Assembly (NCBI RefSeq): GCF_007625155.1
Contig: NZ_VMNK01000003.1
Location: 496,001-560,000, forward strand
Direction: 5' to 3'
Source: Denitromonas halophila
GTDB lineage: Bacteria; Pseudomonadota; Gammaproteobacteria; Burkholderiales; Rhodocyclaceae
DNA length: 64,000 nt
In this document: one piece after another, positions 38,355 to 48,368 of the stretch
Position numbering within the stretch: the first letter of the stretch is position 1
How the letters are laid out: each line of letters begins with the position of its first letter
Position numbers and translations under genes: made by a program
Notes under the pieces: model-generated
Databases searched by the model: none
What the model saw: the letters and a program-made list of their open reading frames with translations, nothing else
Told to the model about the DNA's origin: nothing

Positions 38355-38361
38355 TCTCCCC

Positions 38362-38922
38362 TTGCTGCTCCGTGCAATCGGCCTGGCGCTGTGCCTGTTC
38401 GTCTTGCCGGCACAGGCCAACGAGGCACCGCGTATCGCCTACGGCGAGATCCAGCTAGAAAGCGCCGACTATGTCATCAACGCCGACATTGAACTGACCC
38501 TCAACCCGCGAGTGGAAGACGCGATTCGCCACGGTATCGCGGTGTATTTCGTCCTCGAAGCGAGCATCGAATCACCTCGCTGGTACTGGCTCGACAAATC
38601 CCTGGTCAACGAATCGCTCAGCTATCGCCTCACCTATCACGCGCTCACCCGCAGCTTTCGGCTGGCCATTGGCAACTTCCATCAAAGCTTCGATAGCCTC
38701 GATGCGGCGGTTCGCACCATGACGCGCGTACGCCGCTGGCGCGTCGCCGGCATCGACACGCTCGAGCCCGGACAGTCCTACAAGGTCACCCTGCGCTTTC
38801 GCCTCGACACCGACCTGCTGCCGCGCCCGTTCAAGGTCTCCGCACTCGGTAGCCGGGACTGGTCCATCGACACCGAAGAGATGAGTTGGATCTTCCTCAC
38901 CGCAGGCCGGGCCGCACCATGA
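38362..38922 (+). CDS. DUF4390 exported protein
   Basis: A 186-residue protein with a signal peptide (LLLRAIGLALCLFVLPAQAN) and a beta-rich periplasmic domain. That domain has DIELTLNPRVEDAIRHGIAVYFVLE, YWLDKSLVNESLSYRLTYHALTRSFRL and a final WSIDTEEMSW, all typical of DUF4390. The best start in frame is the TTG at 38362, eight bases after the rsmB stop, because it gives a proper signal peptide; no ATG or GTG fits. Its stop overlaps the next kinase gene (ATGA). Its constant pairing with an NtrY-like kinase suggests a role in that signalling system, but this is unproven. Confidence 0.8.
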   Translation: MLLRAIGLALCLFVLPAQANEAPRIAYGEIQLESADYVINADIELTLNPRVEDAIRHGIAVYFVLEASIESPRWYWLDKSLVNESLSYRLTYHALTRSFRLAIGNFHQSFDSLDAAVRTMTRVRRWRVAGIDTLEPGQSYKVTLRFRLDTDLLPRPFKVSALGSRDWSIDTEEMSWIFLTAGRAAP

Positions 38923-41039
38923 AGCGCATTGCCTTCACCGTCGCTGCCGCGCTTGCCGCGATCTCGCTGTTTCTGCTCGCCAGCGCCACCGCGAACACCG
39001 ACATGTTCGCCGACAGTTATCCCTACCTGCTGGCGCTCAACGGCTTCATCGCCGTCGCGCTGGCCGGCCTGGTCACGGTGCAGGTCCGCCAGTTGCTGGC
39101 CGATCGCCGTGCCAAAGTGTTCGGCTCACAGCTCAAGCTTCGGCTGCTCACCTTCTTTGCGCTGATGGCCATCGTGCCGGGCGTCATGATCTACACCGTC
39201 TCGTTGCAGTTCGTCGTACGCAGTATCGAAACATGGTTCGACGTCCGTGTCGATGCGGCGCTCGAAGGCGGCATCGCCCTCGGCCAGACCTCGCTCGACT
39301 ACCTCGGCCGGCAGCTTCAGGGCCACGCCAGCGATATGGCGCTGAGCCTGTCCGACTCGCCGGCACTGGCTGCCTCCCGTCTCAACCGCCTGCGCGAACA
39401 GGCCGGCGTTGACAGCGCCACCTTGTTCTCCGGCGGCGGCCGGATCCAGGCGACCGCCTCCAACTCCGTCACCACGCTGCTACCCGCCTTGCCCAACATC
39501 GACCAGATGCGCCAGGCCCGCAACGGTCAGCGCACGCTGTTTGTCGATTCAGACCCCGAGGGCCGGATCGAACTGCGGGTCATCGTTCCGATCCCCAATC
39601 GGAGCATTACCGATGAGCCGACCTACCTGCAGCTCATCCAGCCGGTGCCCGAGTCCATCAGCCGCCATGCCAATGCCGTGCAGACCGCGTATCGTGACTA
39701 CCAACAACTCTCGCTCGGGCGCGACGGCCTCAAGCGCATCTACAGCCTCACGCTGACGCTGTCGCTGCTGCTGGCGCTGCTCGCCGCCATCGCGATCGCC
39801 TTCGTCCTCGCGCGCAAGCTCTCCAAGCCCCTGATCATTCTCGCGCAGGGCACCGAGGCCGTGGCCCAGGGCGACTTCAGCCCACGCCGCGCCTTGCCCG
39901 CGCATGACGAACTCGGCGTGCTCACCCAATCCTTCAACCAGATGACCCGCCAGCTCGACGAAGCGCGCGCGCTCGCCGAGCGCAACCGGGCGGCTGTCGA
40001 AGCCGCGCGAAGCTATCTCGAAAGCGTGCTGGCCAACCTGTCCGCGGGCGTGCTGGCCTTCTCGCCCGACGGCACCCTGCGCGCGGCCAACCGGGGGGCG
40101 ACCGAAATTCTCGACGACCCGCTCGACGGCTATGAAGACATCACCATCGCCGACTGGCCGGAACACATCGAGTTCCGTGACACCCTCGTCGCCGCCTTGG
40201 CGGGCGAAGACGCCGACTGGCAACAACAAATCGAGATGCGCGCCTCCGACGGCGGCGAAAAGACCCTGCTCATTCATGGCACCGCGCTACCGCAGGCCGC
40301 CGGCGGCGGCACGGTGGTGGTCTTTGATGACATCTCGCACCTCATTGCCGTCGAACGCACCGCCGCCTGGGCAGAGGTCGCCCGCCGGCTCGCTCACGAA
40401 ATCAAGAACCCGCTCACCCCCATTCAGCTCTCCGCCGAGCGCCTCGCCATGAAGCTCGCGCCACGCCTCGACGACGACGGCCGCAACATGCTCGAGCGCG
40501 CCACCGGCACCATCGTCAACCAGGTCGAAGCGATGAAGAATCTGGTCAACGCCTTCCGCGACTACGCACGCCTCCCTGCACCGGTACTCGCATCGCTGGA
40601 CCTCAACGCGCTTGTCCGAGAAGTGCTCGCCCTCTACGATGGCGCACCGGTGCGTATCGACCCCGACCTGCAAGCCGGCCTGCCGGCCGTGCAGGGCGAC
40701 GCCGCCCAGCTCCGTCAGGTGATTCACAATTTGCTGCAAAATGCCGAAGACGCGCTGACCGAACACCCGGCGGCGCACATCGTGATCCGCTCCAGCCTGC
40801 GCGACAACGGTCGCATTCGGCTGAGTGTGCGCGATAATGGACCCGGGTTTCCCGGCGACATGCTCAGCCGCGCATTCGAACCCTATTTCACCACCAAGGC
40901 CCGCGGTACCGGCCTGGGTCTGGCCATCGTCAAGAAAATCATCGACGAACACGGCGGCGACATCCGCCTGATCAACCACGAAGACGGCGGCGCCGAAGTG
41001 CGCGTTCATTTGCGCCCCGCCATCACGGAAAAACGCTGA
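38919..41039 (+). CDS. NtrY-family sensor histidine kinase
   Basis: A membrane kinase of 706 residues. Helices near 5-25, 38-58 and 72-95 precede a long extracytoplasmic sensor domain, closed by a helix at about 280-305. A HAMP domain (about 305-360), a PAS domain (365-470) and the HisKA motif [17 protein letters not shown] with His493 follow. The ATPase domain has [16 protein letters not shown] and [13 protein letters not shown]. The order is that of NtrY. It is coupled by overlaps to DUF4390 upstream and sits 4 bp before its response regulator. The signal is unknown. Confidence 0.93.
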   Translation: MKRIAFTVAAALAAISLFLLASATANTDMFADSYPYLLALNGFIAVALAGLVTVQVRQLLADRRAKVFGSQLKLRLLTFFALMAIVPGVMIYTVSLQFVVRSIETWFDVRVDAALEGGIALGQTSLDYLGRQLQGHASDMALSLSDSPALAASRLNRLREQAGVDSATLFSGGGRIQATASNSVTTLLPALPNIDQMRQARNGQRTLFVDSDPEGRIELRVIVPIPNRSITDEPTYLQLIQPVPESISRHANAVQTAYRDYQQLSLGRDGLKRIYSLTLTLSLLLALLAAIAIAFVLARKLSKPLIILAQGTEAVAQGDFSPRRALPAHDELGVLTQSFNQMTRQLDEARALAERNRAAVEAARSYLESVLANLSAGVLAFSPDGTLRAANRGATEILDDPLDGYEDITIADWPEHIEFRDTLVAALAGEDADWQQQIEMRASDGGEKTLLIHGTALPQAAGGGTVVVFDDISHLIAVERTAAWAEVARRLAHEIKNPLTPIQLSAERLAMKLAPRLDDDGRNMLERATGTIVNQVEAMKNLVNAFRDYARLPAPVLASLDLNALVREVLALYDGAPVRIDPDLQAGLPAVQGDAAQLRQVIHNLLQNAEDALTEHPAAHIVIRSSLRDNGRIRLSVRDNGPGFPGDMLSRAFEPYFTTKARGTGLGLAIVKKIIDEHGGDIRLINHEDGGAEVRVHLRPAITEKR

Positions 41040-41043
41040 CACC

Positions 41044-42294
41044 ATGCCATCCATCCTGATCGTCGACGACGAAGTCGGCATCCGCGAACTGCTCTCCGAG
41101 ATTCTGCGCGACGAGGGCTACACCGTTCGACTGGCCGAGAACGCCGCCAGCGCTCGCGCCGCCCGCCACGCCAACCGGCCCGATCTGGTGTTGCTGGACA
41201 TCTGGATGCCAGATGCCGATGGCATTTCCTTGCTCAAGGAATGGTCGGCCAACGGCCAGCTCAATATGCCTGTCATCATGATGTCGGGCCACGGCACCAT
41301 CGACACCGCCGTTGAAGCGACCCGCATCGGCGCCATCGACTATCTCGAAAAACCCATTGGCCTGCAAAAGCTGCTCGCCGCCATCAAGCGGGCGCTGACC
41401 GCCCAACCCAGTGGCGGCATCAAGACGGTCGCGGCACTGACGCTCGACGCCTTTCCGCGCTCAACCGTCCTGCGCGACCTCAAAAAGCAGCTCGAACAAA
41501 TCACCGCGCGCTCCCGCCACCTGCTGCTGCGGGTCGGCAGTGGCTCGCTGGCCGAGCTCACCGCGCGCAGTTTGCCCGGCCGACGCAGCGACGCCTGGCT
41601 CGATCTGAGCGCCGTCAGCGGCCCCCTGGATGTCGAACTCCTGCAAAAACACCAGGGCGGGGCGATGTACATCGCCGAACTGTCGCGCCTCTCCAAGCCG
41701 CAGCAAAAGAATCTCGCGTTTGCACTCGAGCGCCTCGAGCGCTACGACTTGCGCCTCGTTGCCGCCACCGACCAAAGCGCCGACAGCCTCGAAGCCACTG
41801 GCTGGGACGCCGCGCTGCTGCACCGTCTTTTCGAGATCAGCCTGCCGGTGCCGTCCGTGGCGGACGTCCGCGACGATATCCCTGATCTGGCGCAGCAACT
41901 ACTGGTGCATCTGGTCGAAGCCGGCGAAGTACCCAACCGGAAGCTCAGTACCGCGGCTCTCAATGTCTTGCGCACTCACGCCTGGCCGGGCGGCTATAGC
42001 GAATTGCGCGCCGCCGTCCGCTCACTGGCGCTGGGCACACTCGAGGAAAGCATCGAACACCAGGACGTGCATCGCATGCTCGACCCCCAGCCCGCCGCCC
42101 CGGGCCTGCATCTTGATCTGCCACTGCGCGAGGCGCGCGAGGCCTTCGAGCGCATCTACTTCGACTATCACCTGCGCCTTGAGAACGGCAACATGACGCG
42201 CCTGGCCGAAAAGACCGGCCTCGAACGCACGCACCTCTACCGCAAGCTCAAGCAACTCGGCATACAAACCGGGCGGCGGAACGAGAACGCATGA
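41044..42294 (+). CDS. NtrX-like response regulator with degenerate AAA+ module
   Basis: A 416-residue partner of the preceding kinase. The receiver domain (residues 1-120) is intact, with acidic pocket DDE (8-10), phospho-acceptor Asp52 (LLDIWMPDADG) and Lys103 (EKPIG). A region of sigma-54 AAA+ ancestry follows (residues of about 140-345), with traces such as GAMYIAELSRLSKPQQKNLAFALE and LRLVAATDQS. It lacks Walker A (GExGxGKE) and the GAFTGA loop. The Fis-type HTH at the C-terminus is intact (NMTRLAEKTGLERTHLYRKLKQLGI). It should bind DNA but not hydrolyse ATP or drive sigma-54 opening. Confidence 0.88.
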   Translation: MPSILIVDDEVGIRELLSEILRDEGYTVRLAENAASARAARHANRPDLVLLDIWMPDADGISLLKEWSANGQLNMPVIMMSGHGTIDTAVEATRIGAIDYLEKPIGLQKLLAAIKRALTAQPSGGIKTVAALTLDAFPRSTVLRDLKKQLEQITARSRHLLLRVGSGSLAELTARSLPGRRSDAWLDLSAVSGPLDVELLQKHQGGAMYIAELSRLSKPQQKNLAFALERLERYDLRLVAATDQSADSLEATGWDAALLHRLFEISLPVPSVADVRDDIPDLAQQLLVHLVEAGEVPNRKLSTAALNVLRTHAWPGGYSELRAAVRSLALGTLEESIEHQDVHRMLDPQPAAPGLHLDLPLREAREAFERIYFDYHLRLENGNMTRLAEKTGLERTHLYRKLKQLGIQTGRRNENA

Positions 42295-42391
42295 TCCTGC
42301 GTCGATTGTGCGCCGCACAAAAATTTGGCCATCGCTCAGACAAAGGGCGTAGAATCGGCCCCACTTTCGCACTGGTTCAGCGACTCGACAC

Positions 42392-43795
42392 GTGAAAATC
42401 ATTCTCCTCGGTGCAGGACAGGTCGGCGCTTCGGTGGCCGAAAACCTGGTCTCGGAAGCCAACGACATCACCATGGTCGACACCGATGCCGACCACCTGG
42501 CCACCTTGCGTGACCGGCTCGATCTGCGCACCGTCTGCGGTAACGCGGCCTCGCCCTCGGTGCTCAAGGAAGCCGGTGCCGACGACGCCGATCTGCTGAT
42601 CGCCGTCACCCAGTCCGACCAGACCAACCTGTGCGCCTGCCGCATTGCCCGCACCCTGTTCAACCTGCCCACCCGCATCGCGCGGCTGCGCTCATCGGAC
42701 TTCGTTGACCACCCGGAGCTGCTCAGTCTGGATAACTTCGCGGTCGATTTCTCGATCTGCCCCGAGCAGATCGTGACCGACTACATCCGCCGACTGATCG
42801 AGTTCCCCGAAGCCCTGCAGGTGGTCGACTTCGCCGACGGCGCGCTGAGCCTGATCGCCGTGCGCGCCTTTGAAGGCGGCCCGCTGGTGGGTCACCCCAT
42901 CAAGGCGCTGCGCTATCACATGCCCAACATCGAAGTGCGCGTCTCGGCCATCTACCGTGACGGCGAGCCGATCATTCCCGAGGGCGACACCTTCATCAAG
43001 CCGGGCGACGAAGTCTTCTGCCTGGCCGCGTCCGCCAACATCCGGCGGGTCATGCGCGAGCTGACCCATGTCGACCGCCCGATGCGCCGCATCATGATCG
43101 CCGGCGGCGGCAACATCGGCCTGCGACTGGCCCGCGCCATCGAGAAAGACTACGAAGTCAAAGTCCTCGAATACGACAAGCGCCGCGCCGAGATGATCGC
43201 CATCGAGCTGAACGACACCCTGGTGCTGCGCGGCGACTCGACCGACGAGAATCTGCTCGAGAACGAAAACATCGACGAAATGGACATGTTCGTCGCGCTG
43301 ACCAACGACGAGGAAGACAACATCATGTCCGCCTCGCTGGCCAAGCGCATGGGCGCGCGCCGCACCCTGGCCCTGATCAACCGCAAGTCCTATGTCGATC
43401 TGGTTCAGGGCGGCCATATCGACATCGCCATCTCGCCGGCACAGACCTCCATCGGTTCGCTGCTGGCACATGTCCGCCGTGGTGACGTGGTGGCCGTGCA
43501 CAGCCTGCGCCGCGGCGCGGCCGAGGCGTTGGAGATCATCGCCCACGGCGATGAGAAGAACTCCAAGGTGGTGGGCCGCGCCATCGAAGACATCCGCCTG
43601 CCGCGCGGCGCCACCATTGGCGCGATTGTGCGCATGGAAGGGATCACCGAAGACTCGCCCGGCCGCCCCACCGTGCTGATGGCCCACCACGACACCGTGA
43701 TCGAGCCCGAAGACCACCTGATCGTCTTCTGTACGTCCAAGAAGCTGGTGCGACAAGTCGAGAAGCTGTTCCAGGTCGACTTCTCGTTCTTCTGA
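42392..43795 (+). CDS. trkA: Trk potassium uptake system peripheral subunit TrkA
   Basis: The NAD(H)/ATP-binding gating subunit of the TrkH potassium channel, 467 residues. It has two TrkA-N plus TrkA-C repeats. The first Rossmann domain is IILLGAGQVGASVAENL; the second is IMIAGGGNIGLRLARAIE near residue 232. C-type domains lie at about 150-225 and 380-460. The start is a GTG at 42392 in a 97-bp gap after the response regulator. Two trkH genes follow downstream. Confidence 0.96.
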   Translation: MKIILLGAGQVGASVAENLVSEANDITMVDTDADHLATLRDRLDLRTVCGNAASPSVLKEAGADDADLLIAVTQSDQTNLCACRIARTLFNLPTRIARLRSSDFVDHPELLSLDNFAVDFSICPEQIVTDYIRRLIEFPEALQVVDFADGALSLIAVRAFEGGPLVGHPIKALRYHMPNIEVRVSAIYRDGEPIIPEGDTFIKPGDEVFCLAASANIRRVMRELTHVDRPMRRIMIAGGGNIGLRLARAIEKDYEVKVLEYDKRRAEMIAIELNDTLVLRGDSTDENLLENENIDEMDMFVALTNDEEDNIMSASLAKRMGARRTLALINRKSYVDLVQGGHIDIAISPAQTSIGSLLAHVRRGDVVAVHSLRRGAAEALEIIAHGDEKNSKVVGRAIEDIRLPRGATIGAIVRMEGITEDSPGRPTVLMAHHDTVIEPEDHLIVFCTSKKLVRQVEKLFQVDFSFF

Positions 43796-43862
43796 GCGAC
43801 GCGCTGTCTCGTGATTTTGTCCATGCTCCCGACCCATCCGCTGCCGCCGGCCCGCCGTTAAG

Positions 43863-45320
43863 ATGCAGCGCTATTTCCCGGTACTCAATCCGCTCGGCCT
43901 GATCATTCTGATCTTCAGCCTGCTGATGGGTATTCCGCTATCGGTGTCCTGGCTGCACGCTGACAACGCGCTCACCGCTTACGACGAATCCATCTTCATC
44001 ACCTTCGCTTTTGGCTTGCTGCTGTGGGCAACGACCCGCAGCCGAAAGCGCGACCTGCGGGTCCGCGACGGGTTTTTGCTGGTCGTCCTGACCTGGGTTG
44101 CACTGCCCGTGTTCGCCGCGCTACCCCTGTGGCTCTACGTGCCGGACATGTCCTTCACCGACGCCTATTTCGAGGCCACCTCCGGGCTGACCGCCACTGG
44201 CGCGACGGTCATGTCAGGCCTCGACAGCCTGCCGATCTCAATCAACTTCTGGCGCACCTTCCTGCACTGGATCGGCGGCATGGGCGTCATCGTGCTGGCG
44301 GTGGCCATCCTCCCGCTGCTCGGCATCGGCGGCCGGCAAATGTTCAAGGCCGAGACGCCGGGCCCGATGAAAGAATCCAGCCTCACGCCGCGCATTGCCG
44401 AGACCGCCAAGGGCCTGTGGGTGGTCTATCTTTTGCTGACCGTTGCCTGTACGAGCAGCCTTACCGCGGTCGGCATGGAGTTCTGGGATGCGCTGATGCA
44501 TGCCTTCTCGATCATGGGCCTGGGGGGGTTTTCGACCAAGGACGCCAGCCTGGGTCATTTCAACAGTGTGCCCATCGAGCTGGTGGCAATGAGCTTTGCC
44601 TTGCTCTCCGGCATCAACTTCGCCACCCACTTCATGGCCTTGCGCCAGCGCTCGCCCAAGGCCTACCTCAAGGACCCGGAGCTGCCCTTCTACTTCGGCG
44701 TCCTCACCGTCAGCATCATCGCGCTCAGCCTGTATCTGAGCACCTTCAACGTGTATGACGGCTTCGCCAACACGCTGCGCTACGTGGCTTTTCACACCAT
44801 TTCGCTGTCGACTTCGCTTGGCTTCGCCACCTCCGACTACACCTTCTGGCCGATGTTTGCGCAGCTGTGGATCCTGTTTCTCGGCAGCTTCATCGCCTGC
44901 TCCGGCTCCACCGGCGGCGGCATCAAGCTGATGCGCGCCATCATTCTGTACAAGCAGGTGTTCCGCGAGGTCGTCCGCGCCATCCACCCCAGCGCGATCA
45001 AGCCGGTGCGACTCGGCAAGGCGCAGATCACCGACAAGATCCTGCACGCGGTGCTGGCCTTCAGCTTCATCTACATGGTCACCATTGTCTCGCTCACCCT
45101 GGTGCTGTCGGCCACCGGGCTGGAGCTGATCACCGCCTTCTCCGCCGTGATCGCCTGCCTCAACAACACCGGCCCCGGCCTCAACGCGGTCGGCCCGGCC
45201 AGCACCTATGCCGTGCTGACCGACTTCCAGACTTGGGTCTGTGCCTTCGCCATGTTGCTGGGCCGTCTCGAGCTGTTCACCCTGATCGTCGTCCTGACGC
45301 CGGCTTTCTGGCGTAAATAA
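43863..45320 (+). CDS. trkH: Trk potassium uptake protein TrkH, first copy
   Basis: A 485-residue membrane channel of the SKT superfamily. Its four M1-P-M2 units are visible through the glycine filter segments: TSGLTATGATVMSGLD, FSIMGLGGFSTKDAS, STSLGFATSDY and CLNNTGPGLNAVGP. The SGSTGGGIK loop that gates TrkH is intact. It starts at an ATG 67 bp after trkA and is followed 16 bp later by a second trkH, so all three genes form one operon. Confidence 0.95.
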   Translation: MQRYFPVLNPLGLIILIFSLLMGIPLSVSWLHADNALTAYDESIFITFAFGLLLWATTRSRKRDLRVRDGFLLVVLTWVALPVFAALPLWLYVPDMSFTDAYFEATSGLTATGATVMSGLDSLPISINFWRTFLHWIGGMGVIVLAVAILPLLGIGGRQMFKAETPGPMKESSLTPRIAETAKGLWVVYLLLTVACTSSLTAVGMEFWDALMHAFSIMGLGGFSTKDASLGHFNSVPIELVAMSFALLSGINFATHFMALRQRSPKAYLKDPELPFYFGVLTVSIIALSLYLSTFNVYDGFANTLRYVAFHTISLSTSLGFATSDYTFWPMFAQLWILFLGSFIACSGSTGGGIKLMRAIILYKQVFREVVRAIHPSAIKPVRLGKAQITDKILHAVLAFSFIYMVTIVSLTLVLSATGLELITAFSAVIACLNNTGPGLNAVGPASTYAVLTDFQTWVCAFAMLLGRLELFTLIVVLTPAFWRK

Positions 45321-45336
45321 GCCCCACGCGCCCCGC

Positions 45337-46800
45337 ATGAACGCCCGAAGCTACGCCCCGGTCATTGGTGCTTTCGGTCTGATCACCATGATCTTTGGCC
45401 TGATGATGGGCTTTCCGCTGGCGGTCTCGTTCTTTCTGCACGATGGCGCAACCACGGCCTACGATGAGTCGATCCTCATCACCTTCGGCGTCGGCCTGGT
45501 GTTGTGGTACGGCGCTCGCCACACACGACGCGACCTGCGCACCCGCGACGGCTTTCTGCTGGTCAGCGCCACCTGGCTGATTCTGCCGGTCTTCGCCATG
45601 CTGCCGCTGGTCCTTTACCTCCCGGAGCTATCGCTGACCGACGGCTACTTCGAAGCCGCCTCCGGACTGACCACCACTGGCGCCACCGTACTGTCCGGCC
45701 TCGACCAGCTCCCGCTCTCGATCAACCTGTGGCGCTGTTTCCTGCACTGGATTGGCGGCATGGGCGTCATCGTGCTGGTGGTGGCGATTCTGCCGCTGCT
45801 GGGTATCGGCGGCCGGCAGATGTTCAGCGCCGAGGCGCCGGGCCCGATGAAGGAGTCCAGCCTCACCCCGCGCATCACCGAGACCGCCAAAGCCCTGTGG
45901 GTCACCTACGCCGCCCTCACGCTGGCCTGCGGCATCGCCCTGTGGCTGGCCGGCATGCCAGGCTGGGAGGCACTGATCCATGCCTTTTCAGTGATGGGCC
46001 TGGGCGGATTTTCGTCCTGGGACAACTCGATTGCCCACTACGACAGCACGCTGATCGAAGGCGTCATCATCGTCTTCGCCTGCGCCGCCGGCCTGAACTT
46101 TGCCACCCACTACCGGGCCCTGCACAAACGGAGTCTGACGCCCTACCGAGAGGACACCGAGGTCGGCTTCTTCGCTTTCGTGCTCATCGGCAGCGTGTGC
46201 ATGCTCACCGCCTTCCTGATGACGCAACCCGCGCCCATGACGCTGCCCACCACGCTGCGCCATGTTGCCTTCCAGGTGGTGTCGATTTCCACCTCGCTCG
46301 GCCTGGCCAGCACCGACTACGGTACCTGGCCGATGTTCAGCCAATTGTGGCTGCTCTTTTTGTGCAGCTTCGTCACCTGCTCCGGCTCGACCGGCGGCGG
46401 CATCAAGATGGTGCGCGCGATCATCCTCTACAAGCAGGTGTTTCGCGAAATCACGCTCGCCCTGCATCCGGCCGCCGTGCGCCCGGTCAAGCTCGGCCGG
46501 GCGGTGGTGCCCAACACCATCCTGCACGCGGTGCTGGCCTTCGGCTTCATCTACATGGTCAGCATCATCATCCTGACCCTCCTGCTCGGCGGCAGCGGCC
46601 TGGAGATGGTCACCGCCTTCTCGGCGGTCATTGCCTGCATCAACAACACGGGGCCAGGCATGAACGCCCTCGGCCCGGCCGGCAACTACGCCGTACTCAC
46701 CGACTTCCAGACCTGGGTCTGCGCGATCGCCATGATCATCGGCCGACTCGAAGTCTTCACCCTGCTGGTGGTCCTCACGCCGACCTTCTGGCGCAAGTAA
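45337..46800 (+). CDS. trkH: Trk potassium uptake protein TrkH, second copy
   Basis: A 487-residue paralogue of the preceding gene, similar along the full length (well over half of residues identical by eye). The four filter segments are kept: TSGL-type ASGLTTTGATVLSGLD, FSVMGLGGFSSWDNS, STSLGLASTDY and CINNTGPGMNALGP. The SGSTGGGIKMVRAIILYKQ loop is intact. The two copies differ most in the helix linkers. No frame damage is seen, so both should be functional, possibly with different affinity or ion preference. Which pairs with TrkA is unknown. Confidence 0.94.
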   Translation: MNARSYAPVIGAFGLITMIFGLMMGFPLAVSFFLHDGATTAYDESILITFGVGLVLWYGARHTRRDLRTRDGFLLVSATWLILPVFAMLPLVLYLPELSLTDGYFEAASGLTTTGATVLSGLDQLPLSINLWRCFLHWIGGMGVIVLVVAILPLLGIGGRQMFSAEAPGPMKESSLTPRITETAKALWVTYAALTLACGIALWLAGMPGWEALIHAFSVMGLGGFSSWDNSIAHYDSTLIEGVIIVFACAAGLNFATHYRALHKRSLTPYREDTEVGFFAFVLIGSVCMLTAFLMTQPAPMTLPTTLRHVAFQVVSISTSLGLASTDYGTWPMFSQLWLLFLCSFVTCSGSTGGGIKMVRAIILYKQVFREITLALHPAAVRPVKLGRAVVPNTILHAVLAFGFIYMVSIIILTLLLGGSGLEMVTAFSAVIACINNTGPGMNALGPAGNYAVLTDFQTWVCAIAMIIGRLEVFTLLVVLTPTFWRK

Positions 46801-46810
46801 TCGGCACGAA

Positions 46811-46842
46811 TTTGACGCCATCGGTGTGCGTCTGGCGTCAAA
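46811..46842. repeat. Perfect 10-bp inverted repeat
   Basis: TTTGACGCCA (46811-46820) with its complement (46833-46842) and a 12-nt loop, 10 bp after the second trkH and 49 bp before hemE. No T-tract follows, so it could be a weak terminator or an operator in front of hemE. Confidence 0.5.
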
Positions 46843-46891
46843 AACCGGATAATCGCCTATTGACCGATTCAAGACGAACAAGGACACCTTC

Positions 46892-47962
46892 GTGAGCCCC
46901 TTGCGCAACGACACTTTCCTGCGCGCGCTGATGCGCCAACCCACCGACTACACCCCGCTGTGGCTGATGCGCCAGGCCGGCCGCTATCTGCCCGAATATT
47001 GCGAAACCCGCAAGCGCGCCGGTAGCTTCCTGCAGCTGTGCAAGAGCCCGTCCATGGCCTGCGAAGTCACGCTGCAGCCGCTGGATCGCTTCCCGCTCGA
47101 CGCCGCCATCCTGTTCTCGGACATCCTCACCGTTCCCGATGCGATGGGCCTCGGCCTGTACTTCGCCGAAGGCGAGGGCCCGCGCTTTGAGCGCCCGCTG
47201 CGTGACGAAGCCGCCATCAAAGCGCTGCACGCCCCCGATCCGCATGGCGAACTGCGCTATGTGGTCGACGCGGTCTCCGAAATCCGCCGCGCCCTTGATG
47301 GCCGTGTGCCGCTGATCGGCTTCTCCGGCAGCCCCTGGACGCTGGCCTGCTACATGGTTGAAGGCGCCTCCTCGCGCGACTACCAGCACATCAAGACCCT
47401 GGCCTACACCCGCCCGGATCTGCTGCACCACATCCTCGACATCACCACCGAGGCGGTCATTGCCTACCTCAACGCCCAGATCGCCGCAGGCGCACAAGCC
47501 GTGATGATTTTCGACTCCTGGGGCGGGGTGTTGTCGCATGCCGCCTATCGCGAATTCTCGCTGCAATACATGGAGCGCATCGTCGCCGGCCTGACCAAGG
47601 AAGCCGACGGCCGCCGTGTGCCCAACATCGTGTTCACCAAGGGCGGTGGCCTGTGGCTGGAATCGATCGCGGCCATCGGGTGTGACGGCGTCGGTCTCGA
47701 CTGGACCATCGACATCGGCGACGCGCGCAAGCGTGTCGGTGACAAGGTTGCCCTGCAAGGCAACATCGACCCGTCCATCCTGTTCGGCACCCCCGACACC
47801 ATCGCCATGGAAGCCCGCCGCGTGCTCGACTCCTTCGGCCCGCACGCCGGCCATGTGTTCAACCTCGGCCACGGCATCTCGCAATTCACGCCGCCCGAAA
47901 ACGTCAGCGTGCTGGTCGACACCGTCCACCAATACAGCCGGCAGCTGCGGCAATCGGCTTGA
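46892..47962 (+). CDS. hemE: Uroporphyrinogen decarboxylase
   Basis: A cytoplasmic enzyme that removes four carboxyl groups from uroporphyrinogen III to give coproporphyrinogen III in heme synthesis. It has 356 residues and is the usual length. Motifs are [15 protein letters not shown] (substrate-binding Arg), [14 protein letters not shown] (catalytic Asp), [16 protein letters not shown] and [16 protein letters not shown]. The start is a GTG at 46892 with AAGGA 8 bases upstream. Confidence 0.97.
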   Translation: MSPLRNDTFLRALMRQPTDYTPLWLMRQAGRYLPEYCETRKRAGSFLQLCKSPSMACEVTLQPLDRFPLDAAILFSDILTVPDAMGLGLYFAEGEGPRFERPLRDEAAIKALHAPDPHGELRYVVDAVSEIRRALDGRVPLIGFSGSPWTLACYMVEGASSRDYQHIKTLAYTRPDLLHHILDITTEAVIAYLNAQIAAGAQAVMIFDSWGGVLSHAAYREFSLQYMERIVAGLTKEADGRRVPNIVFTKGGGLWLESIAAIGCDGVGLDWTIDIGDARKRVGDKVALQGNIDPSILFGTPDTIAMEARRVLDSFGPHAGHVFNLGHGISQFTPPENVSVLVDTVHQYSRQLRQSA

Positions 47963-47969
47963 CACCACA

Positions 47970-47997
47970 CGCCCTGGCCGGCAGGCCGGCCAGGGCG
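47970..47997. terminator. Hairpin after hemE
   Basis: A perfect 13-bp GC-rich stem (CGCCCTGGCCGGC and complement) with a 2-nt nominal loop, 8 bp after the hemE stop. No T-run follows. Confidence 0.6.
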
Positions 47998-48056
47998 CGC
48001 AATCTCAGGAAAAACCCTGGGGCGTCAAGCCGAATAATCGTGTTTTCGGGGTTGAC

Positions 48057-48065
48057 TTATACACA
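48057..48065 (+). promoter_or_regulatory. DnaA box (TTATACACA)
   Basis: A match to TTATNCACA, flanked by GTTGA (48051-48055) and TCAAC (48069-48073) that form a short dyad around it. Confidence 0.55.
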
Positions 48066-48219
48066 AGATCAACGGCACACCCTAGAAGTGCGACTCTTGG
48101 TAGATGGCATTTGCATTACAAGCTAATTTATTGATTTACAAAGAATTTTGCGGTTCATTTGTCTGGCTGGCCGATTTCATGCCTCGGCGAATCAAGGGCT
48201 TAGCCGGCATTTCCCCGTA

Positions 48220-48254
48220 TTGCTCACAAAGTTATCCACAGGTTTTGTGAGCAA
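48220..48254. promoter_or_regulatory. DnaA box inside an 11-bp inverted repeat
   Basis: TTGCTCACAAA (48220-48230) and its exact complement (48244-48254) enclose a consensus DnaA box TTATCCACA (48232-48240). The box sits in the 13-nt loop. Confidence 0.7.
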
Positions 48255-48368
48255 GCCGCGAATGCGTTTTCTTGGCAAGGGCTTAGTCGTCTTTCCCAGA
48301 TTCATTCTCTAAAACATCACGCAAGCCATTGTTTTAAATGGATTAGGCAAAAACAGGCATCGCTTTTA

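Larger units (their letters stand above)
47963..48368. other. hemE-priA intergenic region with DnaA boxes and dyads
   Basis: 406 bp, clearly more A+T-rich than the neighbourhood after 48000. It holds a hemE terminator hairpin (47970-47997), TTATACACA at 48057-48065, TTATCCACA at 48232-48240 inside an 11-bp inverted repeat, and an AT-rich stretch at about 48100-48170. It is a candidate replication-origin element or the priA control region. Confidence 0.5.

Noticed and set aside
46811-46842. Inverted repeat before hemE as a riboswitch
   Set aside because: A lone 10-bp hairpin without conserved aptamer features; no known heme-pathway riboswitch matches.
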